Origin: Streptomyces paradoxus
GTDB lineage: Bacteria; Actinomycetota; Actinomycetes; Streptomycetales; Streptomycetaceae
Length of the DNA stretch: 64,000 nt
Direction: 5' to 3'
Assembly: GCF_014202475.1 (NCBI RefSeq)
Contig: NZ_JACHGV010000003.1
Span: forward strand, 100,239-164,238
Part shown: positions 44,086-55,457 of the stretch, piece after piece
How positions within the stretch are numbered: position 1 is the stretch's first letter
Layout: every line of letters starts with the position of its first letter
The notes under the pieces: generated by a model
Database searches by the model: none
Seen by the model: only the letters and a program-made list of their open reading frames with translations
Told to the model about the DNA's origin: nothing
Made by a program: the position numbers and the translations under genes

Positions 44086-45458
44086 GCCCGTACCTCGCCG
44101 CTGAAGACCTCTCGATGTTCGGCACCGACCCCTGGTGGCTGGTCGTCATCAAGGCGGTGTTCTGCTTCGCCTTCCTGATGGTGACCGTGCTGGTCTCCAT
44201 CGTCATGGAGCGCAAGGTCGTCGCCTGGATGCAGCTGCGCATCGGCCCCAACCGGCACGGCCCGTGGGGCATGCTCCAGTCGCTCGCCGACGGCATCAAG
44301 CTGATGCTCAAGGAAGACGTCATCGTCAAACGCGCGGACAAGGTCGTCTACGTCCTCGCGCCGGTCGTCGCGGCGATCCCGGCCTTCATGGCGATCGCGG
44401 TGATCCCCTTCGGCCCGGCCGGCAACGAGATCTCGATCTTCGGCCAGCGCACCACGATGCAGCTCACCGACCTGCCGATCGCGATGCTCTACATCCTCGC
44501 GGTCGCCTCGGTCGGCATCTACGGCATCGTGCTGGCGGGCTGGAGCTCCGGTTCGACGTACCCGCTGCTGGGCGGCCTGCGCTCGTGCGCCCAGATGATC
44601 TCCTACGAGATCGCGATGGGCGCCGCCTTCGCCTCCGTCTTCCTGTACTCGGGGTCGATGTCGACGTCGACGATCGTCGAGCAGCAGGCCGACCGCTGGT
44701 ACATCGTGCTGCTGCCGGTCTCCTTCATCATCTACATCGTCACGATGGTCGGCGAGACCAACCGCGCCCCCTTCGACATGCCGGAGTCCGAGGGTGACCT
44801 GGTCGGCGGCTTCAACACCGAGTACTCGTCGATCAAGTTCGCGATGTTCATGCTCGCCGAGTACGTCAACATGGTGACCGTCTCGGCCGTCGCCACCACG
44901 CTGTTCCTCGGCGGCTGGCGGGCCCCCTGGCCCATCAGCACCTTCTGGGAGGGCGCCAACCACGGCTGGTGGCCGCTGCTGTGGTTCACGGTCAAGGTCC
45001 AGCTGCTGCTGTTCATGTTCATCTGGATCCGCGGCACCCTCCCGCGCGTCCGCTACGACCAGCTGATGAAGCTCGGCTGGAAGGTCCTCATCCCGGTCTC
45101 GCTGGTGTGGCTGATGCTCGTCGCCAGCGTCCGGGCCTTCAGGAACGAGGGCTACGACTTCGCCGACATCGCCCTCTACGTGGGCGGCGGCGTGCTCGCC
45201 CTGCTGCTGCTCTCCTTCGTCGCCGACATGTTCCGCGAGAAGGCCAAGAAGGCCGAACAGCCGGCCGAGACCCCGGCCGCCTTCGACCCGATGGCGGGCG
45301 GATTCCCCGTACCGCCGCTGCCCGGACAGGAACTACCGCCGGTCCCGCGCCGCCGCTCGCGCCGTGAGCGGGAGCTGATTGTCAGTGGTGGGCCGGATAC
45401 TCAGGGTGACGAAACTCTGGGCGGATCTACGGATGGAAAGGAGGCGTCCGATGGCTGA
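44082..45458 (+). CDS. nuoH: NADH-quinone oxidoreductase subunit H
   Basis: A 458-aa membrane subunit at the junction with the quinone chamber, about eight TM helices. Signatures are [76 protein letters not shown] and [21 protein letters not shown] Pro/Arg-rich cytoplasmic tail of about 80 residues follows the last helix. It ends 8 bp inside nuoI. Confidence 0.97.
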   Translation: MSPYLAAEDLSMFGTDPWWLVVIKAVFCFAFLMVTVLVSIVMERKVVAWMQLRIGPNRHGPWGMLQSLADGIKLMLKEDVIVKRADKVVYVLAPVVAAIPAFMAIAVIPFGPAGNEISIFGQRTTMQLTDLPIAMLYILAVASVGIYGIVLAGWSSGSTYPLLGGLRSCAQMISYEIAMGAAFASVFLYSGSMSTSTIVEQQADRWYIVLLPVSFIIYIVTMVGETNRAPFDMPESEGDLVGGFNTEYSSIKFAMFMLAEYVNMVTVSAVATTLFLGGWRAPWPISTFWEGANHGWWPLLWFTVKVQLLLFMFIWIRGTLPRVRYDQLMKLGWKVLIPVSLVWLMLVASVRAFRNEGYDFADIALYVGGGVLALLLLSFVADMFREKAKKAEQPAETPAAFDPMAGGFPVPPLPGQELPPVPRRRSRRERELIVSGGPDTQGDETLGGSTDGKEASDG

Positions 45459-46116
45459 GGAACTCGAGCGTTCGAAGGCCGAGGAACCCAAGGACACCAA
45501 GCCCGGTTTCCAGAACCCCGTGGCCGGCTTCGGCGTGACCTTCAAGGCCATGTTCAAGAAGCGGCTGACCGAGCAGTACCCGGAGCAGCAGAAGACCACG
45601 GCTCCGCGCTTCCACGGACGGCACCAGCTCAACCGCCATCCGGACGGCCTGGAGAAGTGCGTCGGCTGTGAACTGTGCGCCTGGGCCTGCCCCGCCGACG
45701 CCATCTACGTGGAGGGCGCGGACAACACCGACGAGGAGCGCTACTCGCCGGGCGAGCGGTACGGCCGCGTCTACCAGATCAACTACGCCCGCTGCATCCT
45801 GTGCGGCCTGTGCATCGAGGCCTGCCCCACCCGGGCGCTCACGATGACCAACGAGTTCGAGCTGGCCGACTCCAGCCGGGCCAACCTCATCTACACCAAG
45901 GAGCAGTTGCTCGCCGGTCTCGAGGAGGGCATGGTCGACTCGCCCCACGCCATCTACCCCGGCACGGACGAACAGGACTACTACCGGGGCCTGGTGACGG
46001 AGGCGGCGCCCGGCACCGAGCAGCAAGTCGCCCACTCCAAGGGCGAGGTCGTCCAGGAGGCCGACTCGACCTTCGGCGGGACGGAACCGGCCTCGGGGAA
46101 GGTGGCCGGCCGATGA
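45451..46116 (+). CDS. nuoI: NADH-quinone oxidoreductase subunit I
   Basis: A 221-aa ferredoxin-like subunit with two [4Fe-4S] clusters: [12 protein letters not shown] and [12 protein letters not shown]. They carry electrons from NuoG to NuoB. An N-terminal amphipathic part ([19 protein letters not shown]) meets the membrane, and the C-terminal tail is acidic. ATG 45451 has AAAGGAGG, the best ribosome site in the operon, and overlaps nuoH by 8 bp. Confidence 0.97.
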   Translation: MAEELERSKAEEPKDTKPGFQNPVAGFGVTFKAMFKKRLTEQYPEQQKTTAPRFHGRHQLNRHPDGLEKCVGCELCAWACPADAIYVEGADNTDEERYSPGERYGRVYQINYARCILCGLCIEACPTRALTMTNEFELADSSRANLIYTKEQLLAGLEEGMVDSPHAIYPGTDEQDYYRGLVTEAAPGTEQQVAHSKGEVVQEADSTFGGTEPASGKVAGR

Positions 46117-46955
46117 CCACCCAGCTCGCCGCCTACTCCACCTCCACCGCAGAGGCCGTCCAGTTCTGGATCCTCGGCACCGTCGCGGTGATCGGCGCCC
46201 TGGGCACCATCCTCATGAAGAGGGCCGTGCACAGCGCGCTCTGCCTCGCCGGGACCATGATCATCCTGGCGGTGTTCTACCTCGCCAACGGCGCCTACTT
46301 CCTGGGCGTCGTCCAGATCATCGTATACACCGGCGCGATCATGATGCTGTTCCTGTTCGTGGTGATGCTCGTCGGTGTCACGGCGGCGGACTCCCTGAAG
46401 GAGACCATCAAGGGCCAGCGCTGGCTGGCCGCGCTGTGCGGGCTCGGCTTCGGCGTCCTGCTGTTCGCCGGGATCGGCAACGCGTCCCTGACGGAGTTCA
46501 ACGGCATCGGCCAGGCGAACGCCGGCGGCAACGTGGAGGGCCTCGCCGCCCTCCTCTTCACCAAGTACGTCTTCGCGTTCGAGATCACCGGCGCCCTGCT
46601 CATCACGGCCGCCGTCGGCGCCATGGTGCTCACCCACCGCGAGCGCACCGAGCGGGCCAAGACGCAGCGGGAGCTCGCCGAGCAGCGCGTGCGCGAGGGC
46701 AAGCAGCTGCCGCCGCTGCCGGCGCCCGGTGTGTACGCCCGGCACAACGCGGTCGACATCGCGGGACTGCTGCCCGACGGCACCCCGTCCGACCTCACCG
46801 TCAGCAAGACCCTGCGCGAGCGCGGCCAGATCCGCGACGTGTCGCAGGAGGCGCTCAACGACCTCAAGGCCCTGGAGCAGCGGTCCGAGGAGCGTCTTGA
46901 GCGCAGGGCGGTCGGGCCGGCGAAGTTCCAGCGGTCCGAGGAGGCGTCGAAGTGA
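46113..46955 (+). CDS. nuoJ: NADH-quinone oxidoreductase subunit J
   Basis: A 280-aa membrane subunit with five TM helices, including the conserved [23 protein letters not shown] helix. The C-terminal region after the last TM is a charged cytoplasmic extension of about 100 residues ([21 protein letters not shown]...), longer than in enteric NuoJ. It overlaps nuoI and nuoK by 4 bp each. Confidence 0.96.
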   Translation: MTTQLAAYSTSTAEAVQFWILGTVAVIGALGTILMKRAVHSALCLAGTMIILAVFYLANGAYFLGVVQIIVYTGAIMMLFLFVVMLVGVTAADSLKETIKGQRWLAALCGLGFGVLLFAGIGNASLTEFNGIGQANAGGNVEGLAALLFTKYVFAFEITGALLITAAVGAMVLTHRERTERAKTQRELAEQRVREGKQLPPLPAPGVYARHNAVDIAGLLPDGTPSDLTVSKTLRERGQIRDVSQEALNDLKALEQRSEERLERRAVGPAKFQRSEEASK

Positions 46956-47251
46956 ACCCCGTCAACTACCTGTACCTCGCGGCCCTGTTGTTCACGATCG
47001 GCGCCATCGGCGTGCTGATCAGGCGCAACGCGATCGTCGTGTTCATGTGCATCGAGCTCATGCTCAACGCCTGCAACCTCGCGTTCGTCGCCTTCTCCCG
47101 GATGCACGGCAACCTCGACGGCCAGATCATCGCCTTCTTCACGATGGTCGTCGCCGCCGCCGAGGTCGTGGTCGGGCTCGCGATCATCGTGTCCCTGTTC
47201 CGTGCCCGCCACTCGGCCTCGGTCGACGACGCCAGCCTGATGAAGCTGTAA
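46952..47251 (+). CDS. nuoK: NADH-quinone oxidoreductase subunit K
   Basis: A 99-aa subunit with three TM helices and the membrane Glu residues of proton transfer ([19 protein letters not shown] and [20 protein letters not shown]). GTG 46952 overlaps nuoJ. Confidence 0.97.
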   Translation: MNPVNYLYLAALLFTIGAIGVLIRRNAIVVFMCIELMLNACNLAFVAFSRMHGNLDGQIIAFFTMVVAAAEVVVGLAIIVSLFRARHSASVDDASLMKL

Positions 47252-47266
47252 GGGGTCGGAAGAATC

Positions 47267-49231
47267 GTGGAGAACCTCATTGCGCTGCTGGTGGCGGCGC
47301 CCCTGCTCGGAGCGGCGGTCCTGCTGTGCGGCGGGCGGCGGCTGGACGCCGTCGGCCACTGGCTCGGCACCCTGCTCGCGGCCGTCTCCTTCGTGCTCGG
47401 CCTGGTGCTGTTCACCGACATGCTGGGCCGGGACGCCGAGAGCCGCGTCCTGAGCCAGCACCTGTTCAGCTGGATCCCGGTCGAGGGCTTCCAGGCGGAC
47501 GTCGCCTTCCAGCTCGACCAGCTGTCCATGACGTTCGTGCTGCTGATCACGGGCGTCGGATCGCTGATCCACCTGTACTCCGTCGGGTACATGGAGCACG
47601 ACGAGCGGCGCCGCCGCTTCTTCGGCTATCTGAACCTGTTCCTGGCGGCGATGCTGATCCTCGTCCTCGCCGACAACTACCTGCTGCTGTACGTCGGCTG
47701 GGAGGGCGTCGGTCTCGCCTCCTACCTGCTGATCGGCTTCTGGCAGCACAAGCCCAGCGCCGCCACGGCCGCGAAGAAGGCCTTCCTGGTCAACCGCGTG
47801 GGCGACATGGGCCTGTCCATCGCGATCATGCTGATGTTCCTGTGGTTCGGCACCTTCGCCTTCGGGCCGGTGCTCGGCAGCCACGGGGAGGCAGGTCTCG
47901 CCGGTGCCGCCGGTGAGGACAAGCTGACCGCGATCGCGCTGATGCTGCTCCTCGCCGCCTGCGGCAAGTCCGCCCAGGTGCCGCTGCAGTCCTGGCTCGG
48001 GGACGCGATGGAGGGCCCGACCCCGGTCTCGGCCCTCATCCACGCCGCGACCATGGTGACCGCGGGCGTCTACCTGATCGTCCGCTCCGCGGCCGTCTTC
48101 AACGGCGCCCCGGACGCCCAGCTCGTCGTCACCATCGTCGGCGCGGTCACGCTGCTGTTCGGTGCGATCGTCGGTTGCGCGAAGGACGACATCAAGAAGG
48201 CCCTGGCCGGCTCGACCATGTCGCAGATCGGCTACATGATCCTCGCCGCCGGCCTCGGCCCCATCGGCTACGTCTTCGCGATCATGCACCTGGTGACGCA
48301 CGGCTTCTTCAAGGCCGGGCTGTTCCTCGGCGCCGGTTCCGTCATGCACGGCATGAACGACGAGGTCGACATGCGCCGCTACGGCGGACTGCGCAAGTAC
48401 ATGCCGGTCACGTTCGTCACCTTCGGCCTCGGCTACCTGGCGATCATCGGCTTCCCGGGCCTGTCCGGGTTCTTCTCCAAGGACAAGATCATCGAGGCGG
48501 CGTTCGCCAAGGGCGGCACCGAGGGCTGGATCCTCGGCGCCTGCGCCCTGCTCGGCGCGGCCATCACCGCGTTCTACATGACGCGCGTGATGCTGATGAC
48601 GTTCTTCGGCGAGGAGCGCTGGCGCAACGCCCCGACGCCGTCACCGGCCGCGCCGAGCGCGGAGCCCGCCGCCGAGACGCGCGGCGAGTACACCCCGCCG
48701 CATCCGCACGAGTCGCCCAAGGTCATGACGATCCCGATGATCGTCCTGGCCGTCGGGTCGGTGGCCGGCGGCGCGTTCTTCAGCATCGGCGACCGGTTCA
48801 TGCACTGGCTGGAGCCGGTCACGGGGCACAGCCACGGCAACCCGCCGATCAGCGCGGGCGTGGTCACCGGCGCGACCGTCGCCTGCATGGTCATCGGCGT
48901 CGCCATCGCCTGGGCCCAGTACGGCCGCCGCCCGGTCCCGGCCGTCGCCCCGCGCGGCTCGCTGCTCACCCGGGCCGCCCGGCGCGACCTGCTGCAGGAC
49001 GACTTCAACCACGTCGTCCTGGTCCGCGGCGGCGAGCACCTCACGCGGTCCCTGGTCTACGTCGACCACACCCTGGTCGACGGCGTCGTCAACGGCACGG
49101 CGGCCTCGGTCGGCGGCCTCTCCGGGCGGATGCGCAGGCTGCAGAACGGCTTCGCCCGCTCCTACGCGGTCTCGATGTTCGGGGGTGCGGCGGTCATCGT
49201 CGCCGCGACCCTGCTGATGAGGGCGGTCTGA
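47267..49231 (+). CDS. nuoL: NADH-quinone oxidoreductase subunit L
   Basis: A 654-aa antiporter-like proton-pumping subunit with about 14-16 TM helices and a lateral helix. Signatures are [65 protein letters not shown] and [20 protein letters not shown] 47267 is the start, 15 bp after nuoK. A His/Pro-rich insertion ([15 protein letters not shown]) is in a cytoplasmic loop. Confidence 0.97.
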   Translation: MENLIALLVAAPLLGAAVLLCGGRRLDAVGHWLGTLLAAVSFVLGLVLFTDMLGRDAESRVLSQHLFSWIPVEGFQADVAFQLDQLSMTFVLLITGVGSLIHLYSVGYMEHDERRRRFFGYLNLFLAAMLILVLADNYLLLYVGWEGVGLASYLLIGFWQHKPSAATAAKKAFLVNRVGDMGLSIAIMLMFLWFGTFAFGPVLGSHGEAGLAGAAGEDKLTAIALMLLLAACGKSAQVPLQSWLGDAMEGPTPVSALIHAATMVTAGVYLIVRSAAVFNGAPDAQLVVTIVGAVTLLFGAIVGCAKDDIKKALAGSTMSQIGYMILAAGLGPIGYVFAIMHLVTHGFFKAGLFLGAGSVMHGMNDEVDMRRYGGLRKYMPVTFVTFGLGYLAIIGFPGLSGFFSKDKIIEAAFAKGGTEGWILGACALLGAAITAFYMTRVMLMTFFGEERWRNAPTPSPAAPSAEPAAETRGEYTPPHPHESPKVMTIPMIVLAVGSVAGGAFFSIGDRFMHWLEPVTGHSHGNPPISAGVVTGATVACMVIGVAIAWAQYGRRPVPAVAPRGSLLTRAARRDLLQDDFNHVVLVRGGEHLTRSLVYVDHTLVDGVVNGTAASVGGLSGRMRRLQNGFARSYAVSMFGGAAVIVAATLLMRAV

Positions 49232-49236
49232 TACCG

Positions 49237-50808
49237 ATGTCCTTTCCTCTGCTGACAGTGACAGCGGCGCTCCCGGCCGTCGGGGCGATCGCCACCGCCG
49301 CCGTACCGGCCGCGAAGCGCACCACGGCCAAGTGGCTGGCGCTGCTCTTCTCGCTCGCCACGCTCGTCCTGGCGATCACCGTCCTGGTGCGCTTCGACCC
49401 GGGCGGCGACCGCTACCAGCTCACCGAGTCCCACGCCTGGATCGCCGACTTCGGCGTCCGTTACGAACTGGGTGTGGACGGCATCGGAGTGGCGCTGATC
49501 GCGCTGACCGCCCTGCTGATCCCGTTCATCATCCTCGCGGGCTGGCACGACGCCGACCCCCTGGAGACCGGCAGCAGCCGGTGGCGGCCGACGCAGGGCT
49601 TCTTCGCCCTGATCCTCGCCGTCGAGGCGATGGTGATCCTCTCCTTCGAGGCCACCGACGTCTTCCTCTTCTACATCTTCTTCGAAGCCATGCTGATCCC
49701 GATGTACTTCCTCATCGGCGGCTTCGGGGACCGTGCCCACGAGCACGGCGAGAAGGCGGCGGCGACCCAGCGTTCGTACGCCGCGGTGAAGTTCCTCCTC
49801 TACAACCTGGTCGGCGGTCTGATCATGCTGGCCGCGGTGATCGGCCTGTACGTGGTCGCCGGGAACTTCTCGCTCCAGGAGATCGCCGAGGCCCGCGCCA
49901 ACGGCACCCTCGACATGGCGACCAGCACCGAACGCTGGCTCTTCCTCGGCTTCTTCTTCGCCTTCGCGGTGAAGGCGCCGCTGTGGCCGCTGCACACCTG
50001 GCTGCCCAACGCCATGCAGGAGTCCACCGCCCCGGTCGCCGTGCTCATCACGGCGGTCGTCGACAAGGTGGGCACCTTCGCGATGCTCCGCTTCTGCCTC
50101 CAGCTCTTCCCGGAGGCCAGCAAGTGGGCCACGCCCGCCATCCTCGTCCTGGCCCTGATCAGCATCATCTACGGGGCGCTGCTCGCGGTCGGCCAGCGGG
50201 ACATCAAGCGGCTGGTGGCGTACGCGTCGATCTCCCACTTCGGCTTCATCATCATGGGCATCTTCGCGATGACCAGCCAGGGCCAGTCCGGGGCGACGCT
50301 CTACATGATCAACCACGGCATCTCGACGGCCGCGCTGATGCTGGTGGCGGGCTTCCTGATCTCCCGGCGCGGCTCGCGGCTCATCGCCGACTACGGCGGA
50401 GTGCAGAAGGTCGCCCCGGTGCTCGCCGGCACGTTCCTGGTCGGCAGCCTCGCGACGCTGTCGCTGCCGGGGCTCGCGCCGTTCGTCAGTGAGTTCCTGG
50501 TCCTGGTCGGCACGTTCACGCGCTATCCGGTGATCGGCATCATCGCCACCTTCGGCATCGTCCTCGCCGCGCTCTACACCCTCGTCCTCTACCAGCGGAC
50601 GATGACGGGCCCGGTGAAACCGGAGGTCTCCGCGATGCCGGACCTCCGGGTCCGTGAGCTCGTGGTCGTCGCCCCGCTGGTCGTCCTGCTGATCTTCCTG
50701 GGCGTCTACCCGAAGCCCGTCACGGAGATCATCGACCCAGCGGTCAAACAGACCATGTCCGACGTACAGAAGAAGGACCCCCAGCCCGAGGTGGAGGCGG
50801 CCAAGTGA
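49237..50808 (+). CDS. nuoM: NADH-quinone oxidoreductase subunit M
   Basis: A 523-aa antiporter-like subunit with about 14 TM helices. Signatures are YELGVDGIGVALIALTALLIP, FYIFFEAMLIPMYFLIGGFG, KAPLWPLHTWLPNAMQESTAPVAVLI and KRLVAYASISHFGFIIMG, with the key pump Lys and Glu residues. A charged C-terminal tail ends the protein. ATG 49237 is 5 bp after nuoL. Confidence 0.97.
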   Translation: MSFPLLTVTAALPAVGAIATAAVPAAKRTTAKWLALLFSLATLVLAITVLVRFDPGGDRYQLTESHAWIADFGVRYELGVDGIGVALIALTALLIPFIILAGWHDADPLETGSSRWRPTQGFFALILAVEAMVILSFEATDVFLFYIFFEAMLIPMYFLIGGFGDRAHEHGEKAAATQRSYAAVKFLLYNLVGGLIMLAAVIGLYVVAGNFSLQEIAEARANGTLDMATSTERWLFLGFFFAFAVKAPLWPLHTWLPNAMQESTAPVAVLITAVVDKVGTFAMLRFCLQLFPEASKWATPAILVLALISIIYGALLAVGQRDIKRLVAYASISHFGFIIMGIFAMTSQGQSGATLYMINHGISTAALMLVAGFLISRRGSRLIADYGGVQKVAPVLAGTFLVGSLATLSLPGLAPFVSEFLVLVGTFTRYPVIGIIATFGIVLAALYTLVLYQRTMTGPVKPEVSAMPDLRVRELVVVAPLVVLLIFLGVYPKPVTEIIDPAVKQTMSDVQKKDPQPEVEAAK

Positions 50809-52454
50809 GCGCAACAGCCGTCCACAGCCTGTGGACAACCGCGGCCGATCCGATCACCAAGATCGACGCACCGAAGTTCGAGTACGGCCAGCTGTCGCCG
50901 ACCCTGATCGTCGTAGGTGCGGCGATCATCGGGATCCTCATCGAGGCGTTCGTCCCGCGGAAATCGCGCTACTACGCCCAGATGTTCGTGTCCGTCGTCG
51001 CCCTCGCGGCCGCCTTCGCCGCGGTCGTGGCGCTCGCGGCCGACGGGTACGGCACGACGAAGGCACGCATCGCGGCCATGGGCGCGATCGCCGTCGACGG
51101 GCCCGCCCTGTTCCTGCAGGGCACGATCCTGCTGGCGGCGCTGGTGGGCCTGTTCACCTTCGCCGAGCGGCGCCTCGACCCGGTGGTGCACGGCAACCGC
51201 GTCGACTCCTTCGCCGCGCAGGCCGCGTCCGTGCCGGGCAGCGAGAGCGAGAAGGCCGCGGTCAAGGCCGGGTTCACCACCACCGAGGTGTTCCCGCTGC
51301 TGATGTTCGCCGTCGCCGGCATGCTGATCTTCCCGGCGGCCAACGACCTGCTGACGCTGTTCGTGGCGCTGGAGGTCCTCTCCCTCCCGCTGTACCTGCT
51401 GTGCGCGCTGGCCCGCCGCAAGCGGCTCATGTCGCAGGAGGCGGCGGTCAAGTACTTCCTGCTCGGCGCCTTCGCCTCCGCGTTCACCCTGTTCGGCATC
51501 GCGCTGCTCTACGGCTACGCGGGCTCGATGTCGTACGCGACGATCGCGCAGGTCGTCGACGGCACCGTGCAGGACGTCAACCCGGCGCTCGCCGACACCA
51601 TGGGTAACGACGCGCTGCTGCTCATCGGCGCCGCGCTGCTGGTGATGGGGCTGCTGTTCAAGGTGGGCGCGGTGCCGTTCCACATGTGGACGCCGGACGT
51701 GTACCAGGGCGCTCCGACCCCGGTGACCGGGTTCATGGCGGCCGCGACGAAGGTCGCCGCGTTCGGCGCGCTGCTGCGGCTGCTCTACGTCGTGCTGCCG
51801 GGCCTGCGCTGGGACTGGCGGCCGGTCATGTGGGCCGTGGCCATCGTCACGATGCTGGGCGGTGCGATCGTCGCGATCACGCAGACCGACATCAAGCGGC
51901 TGCTGGCGTACTCGTCGATCGCGCACGCCGGGTTCATCCTCGCGGGTGTCATCGCGACCACGCCCGACGGTGTCTCGTCGGTGCTGTTCTACCTGGCGGC
52001 GTACTCGTTCGTGACGATCGGCGCCTTCGCGGTGGTGACCCTGGTCCGCGACGCGGGCGGTGAGGCGACGCACCTGTCCAAGTGGGCGGGGCTCGGACGC
52101 AGGTCCCCGCTGGTGGCGGCGGTGTTCGCGGTGTTCCTGCTGGCCTTCGCGGGCATTCCGCTGACGTCCGGCTTCGCAGGCAAGTTCGCCGTTTTCAAGG
52201 CCGCGGCGGAGGGCGGGGCCGCCCCGCTCGTCGTCATCGGTGTGATCTCGTCGGCGATCGCGGCGTTCTTCTACATCCGCGTCATCGTGCTGATGTTCTT
52301 CAGCGAGCCGCGGCCGGAGGGCCCGACGGTGGCGGTGCCGTCGCCGCTGACGATGACGGCGATCGGGGTGGGCGTGGCGGTCACGCTGGTGCTCGGTGTG
52401 GCGCCGCAGTACTTCCTGGATCTGGCGGGACAGGCGGGCGTGTTCGTGCGCTGA
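50805..52454 (+). CDS. nuoN: NADH-quinone oxidoreductase subunit N
   Basis: A 549-aa antiporter-like subunit with about 14 TM helices. Signatures are NDLLTLFVALEVLSLPLYLLCALAR, VGAVPFHMWTPDVYQGAPTPVTGFMAAATK and DIKRLLAYSSIAHAGFILAG. GTG 50805 overlaps nuoM (GTGA). It ends the operon, 19 bp before a hairpin terminator. Confidence 0.97.
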   Translation: MSATAVHSLWTTAADPITKIDAPKFEYGQLSPTLIVVGAAIIGILIEAFVPRKSRYYAQMFVSVVALAAAFAAVVALAADGYGTTKARIAAMGAIAVDGPALFLQGTILLAALVGLFTFAERRLDPVVHGNRVDSFAAQAASVPGSESEKAAVKAGFTTTEVFPLLMFAVAGMLIFPAANDLLTLFVALEVLSLPLYLLCALARRKRLMSQEAAVKYFLLGAFASAFTLFGIALLYGYAGSMSYATIAQVVDGTVQDVNPALADTMGNDALLLIGAALLVMGLLFKVGAVPFHMWTPDVYQGAPTPVTGFMAAATKVAAFGALLRLLYVVLPGLRWDWRPVMWAVAIVTMLGGAIVAITQTDIKRLLAYSSIAHAGFILAGVIATTPDGVSSVLFYLAAYSFVTIGAFAVVTLVRDAGGEATHLSKWAGLGRRSPLVAAVFAVFLLAFAGIPLTSGFAGKFAVFKAAAEGGAAPLVVIGVISSAIAAFFYIRVIVLMFFSEPRPEGPTVAVPSPLTMTAIGVGVAVTLVLGVAPQYFLDLAGQAGVFVR

Positions 52455-52473
52455 GCTGCGCCGCCCGAGCGGC

Positions 52474-52508
52474 AGCGGCCCGGTTCCCCACTCGGGGGCC
52501 GGGCCGCT
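52474..52508. terminator. nuo operon terminator
   Basis: AGCGGCCCGG (52474-52483) pairs with CCGGGCCGCT (52499-52508), with an inner CCCC/GGGG pairing. It lies between nuoN and the converging Uma2-type gene. Confidence 0.85.
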
Positions 52509-52527
52509 GTGCTTGGCGGCGTGGCGG

Positions 52528-53130
52528 CTACTCGCCGCCCTTGCGGCGCGGCTTGATGCCGGTCAGATCCAGGTCCACGGGGAACGGGGCGCTGACCTTC
52601 ATCCGCTCCCGGAAGATTCCGACGCTCGTGTACGCACCGGTGGTGGGCTCCAGCTCGAAGGCGTGCACCGCGGCGAGTCCCTTCTCGTTCTCCACACGCC
52701 AGTAGTGCGGGATCCCGGCCCGGGCGTACTTCAGAGGCTTGGTCTCGCGGTCCCGTGAAACGGAGTCCGCGGAGACGACCTCGATGGCGAGCAGGACGGA
52801 CTCCGCCGGATACCGGGTTTGCCCGGGGTCCTCTACAACGTCTCCGTGTACCACGATCACATCCGGCTCCGGCCGGTTCTGGCGGTCGATGTCGATGGTG
52901 AACTCGCGAATGACCTCGTACTCCGCGGGTGCGAGGGACTGCAGCTGCCAATTGAAGAAGTCGACAGCGCGTGAGTGGAACAGGGTTTGCGGACTCACGA
53001 AGACGAGACTCCCGTCGATCAGCTCCGTGTGCGGAGGAAGATTCGGGAGGCGGTCCAGGTCGTCGGCGGTCCAGCCGCCTTCCGGCGGGGTCGGCCAGGT
53101 GGGCTTGGACGCCTTCGGTGCGACGCTCAT
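52528..53130 (-). CDS. Uma2-family PD-(D/E)XK nuclease-like protein (DUF820)
   Basis: A 200-aa protein of the Uma2/DUF820 type, abundant in Streptomyces and of uncertain role. The fold's active-site pattern is RPEPDVIVV (Asp), LLAIEVVS (Glu) and a following Lys region (RETKPLKYARAGIPHYWRVE). ATG 53130 is chosen for GGGAG 5 nt upstream; ATG 53142 is possible. It is divergent from recQ. Confidence 0.88.
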   Translation of the reverse strand: MSVAPKASKPTWPTPPEGGWTADDLDRLPNLPPHTELIDGSLVFVSPQTLFHSRAVDFFNWQLQSLAPAEYEVIREFTIDIDRQNRPEPDVIVVHGDVVEDPGQTRYPAESVLLAIEVVSADSVSRDRETKPLKYARAGIPHYWRVENEKGLAAVHAFELEPTTGAYTSVGIFRERMKVSAPFPVDLDLTGIKPRRKGGE

Positions 53131-53330
53131 CAGGGCTCCCATGGGACGGAGTCTCGCGGGTGCATTCAGACTATCCGCCGGAAACGGGCAGGTCTCCGGC
53201 GAACGCGTGAACGACGATCGTGTCCTTGACGCAGCCCTACGGGGCGGACCTGTGGATAACTCCGGGGCTGTCGGTGCCGGCGCCTATGGTGGACGCAGTG
53301 GTCGAGGCGCGACGCACGGGGGACGCAACG

Positions 53331-55424
<2,094 letters not shown>

Positions 55425-55457
55425 AGCAGGTTCAGACGGGGCACGGGGCCGGACCGG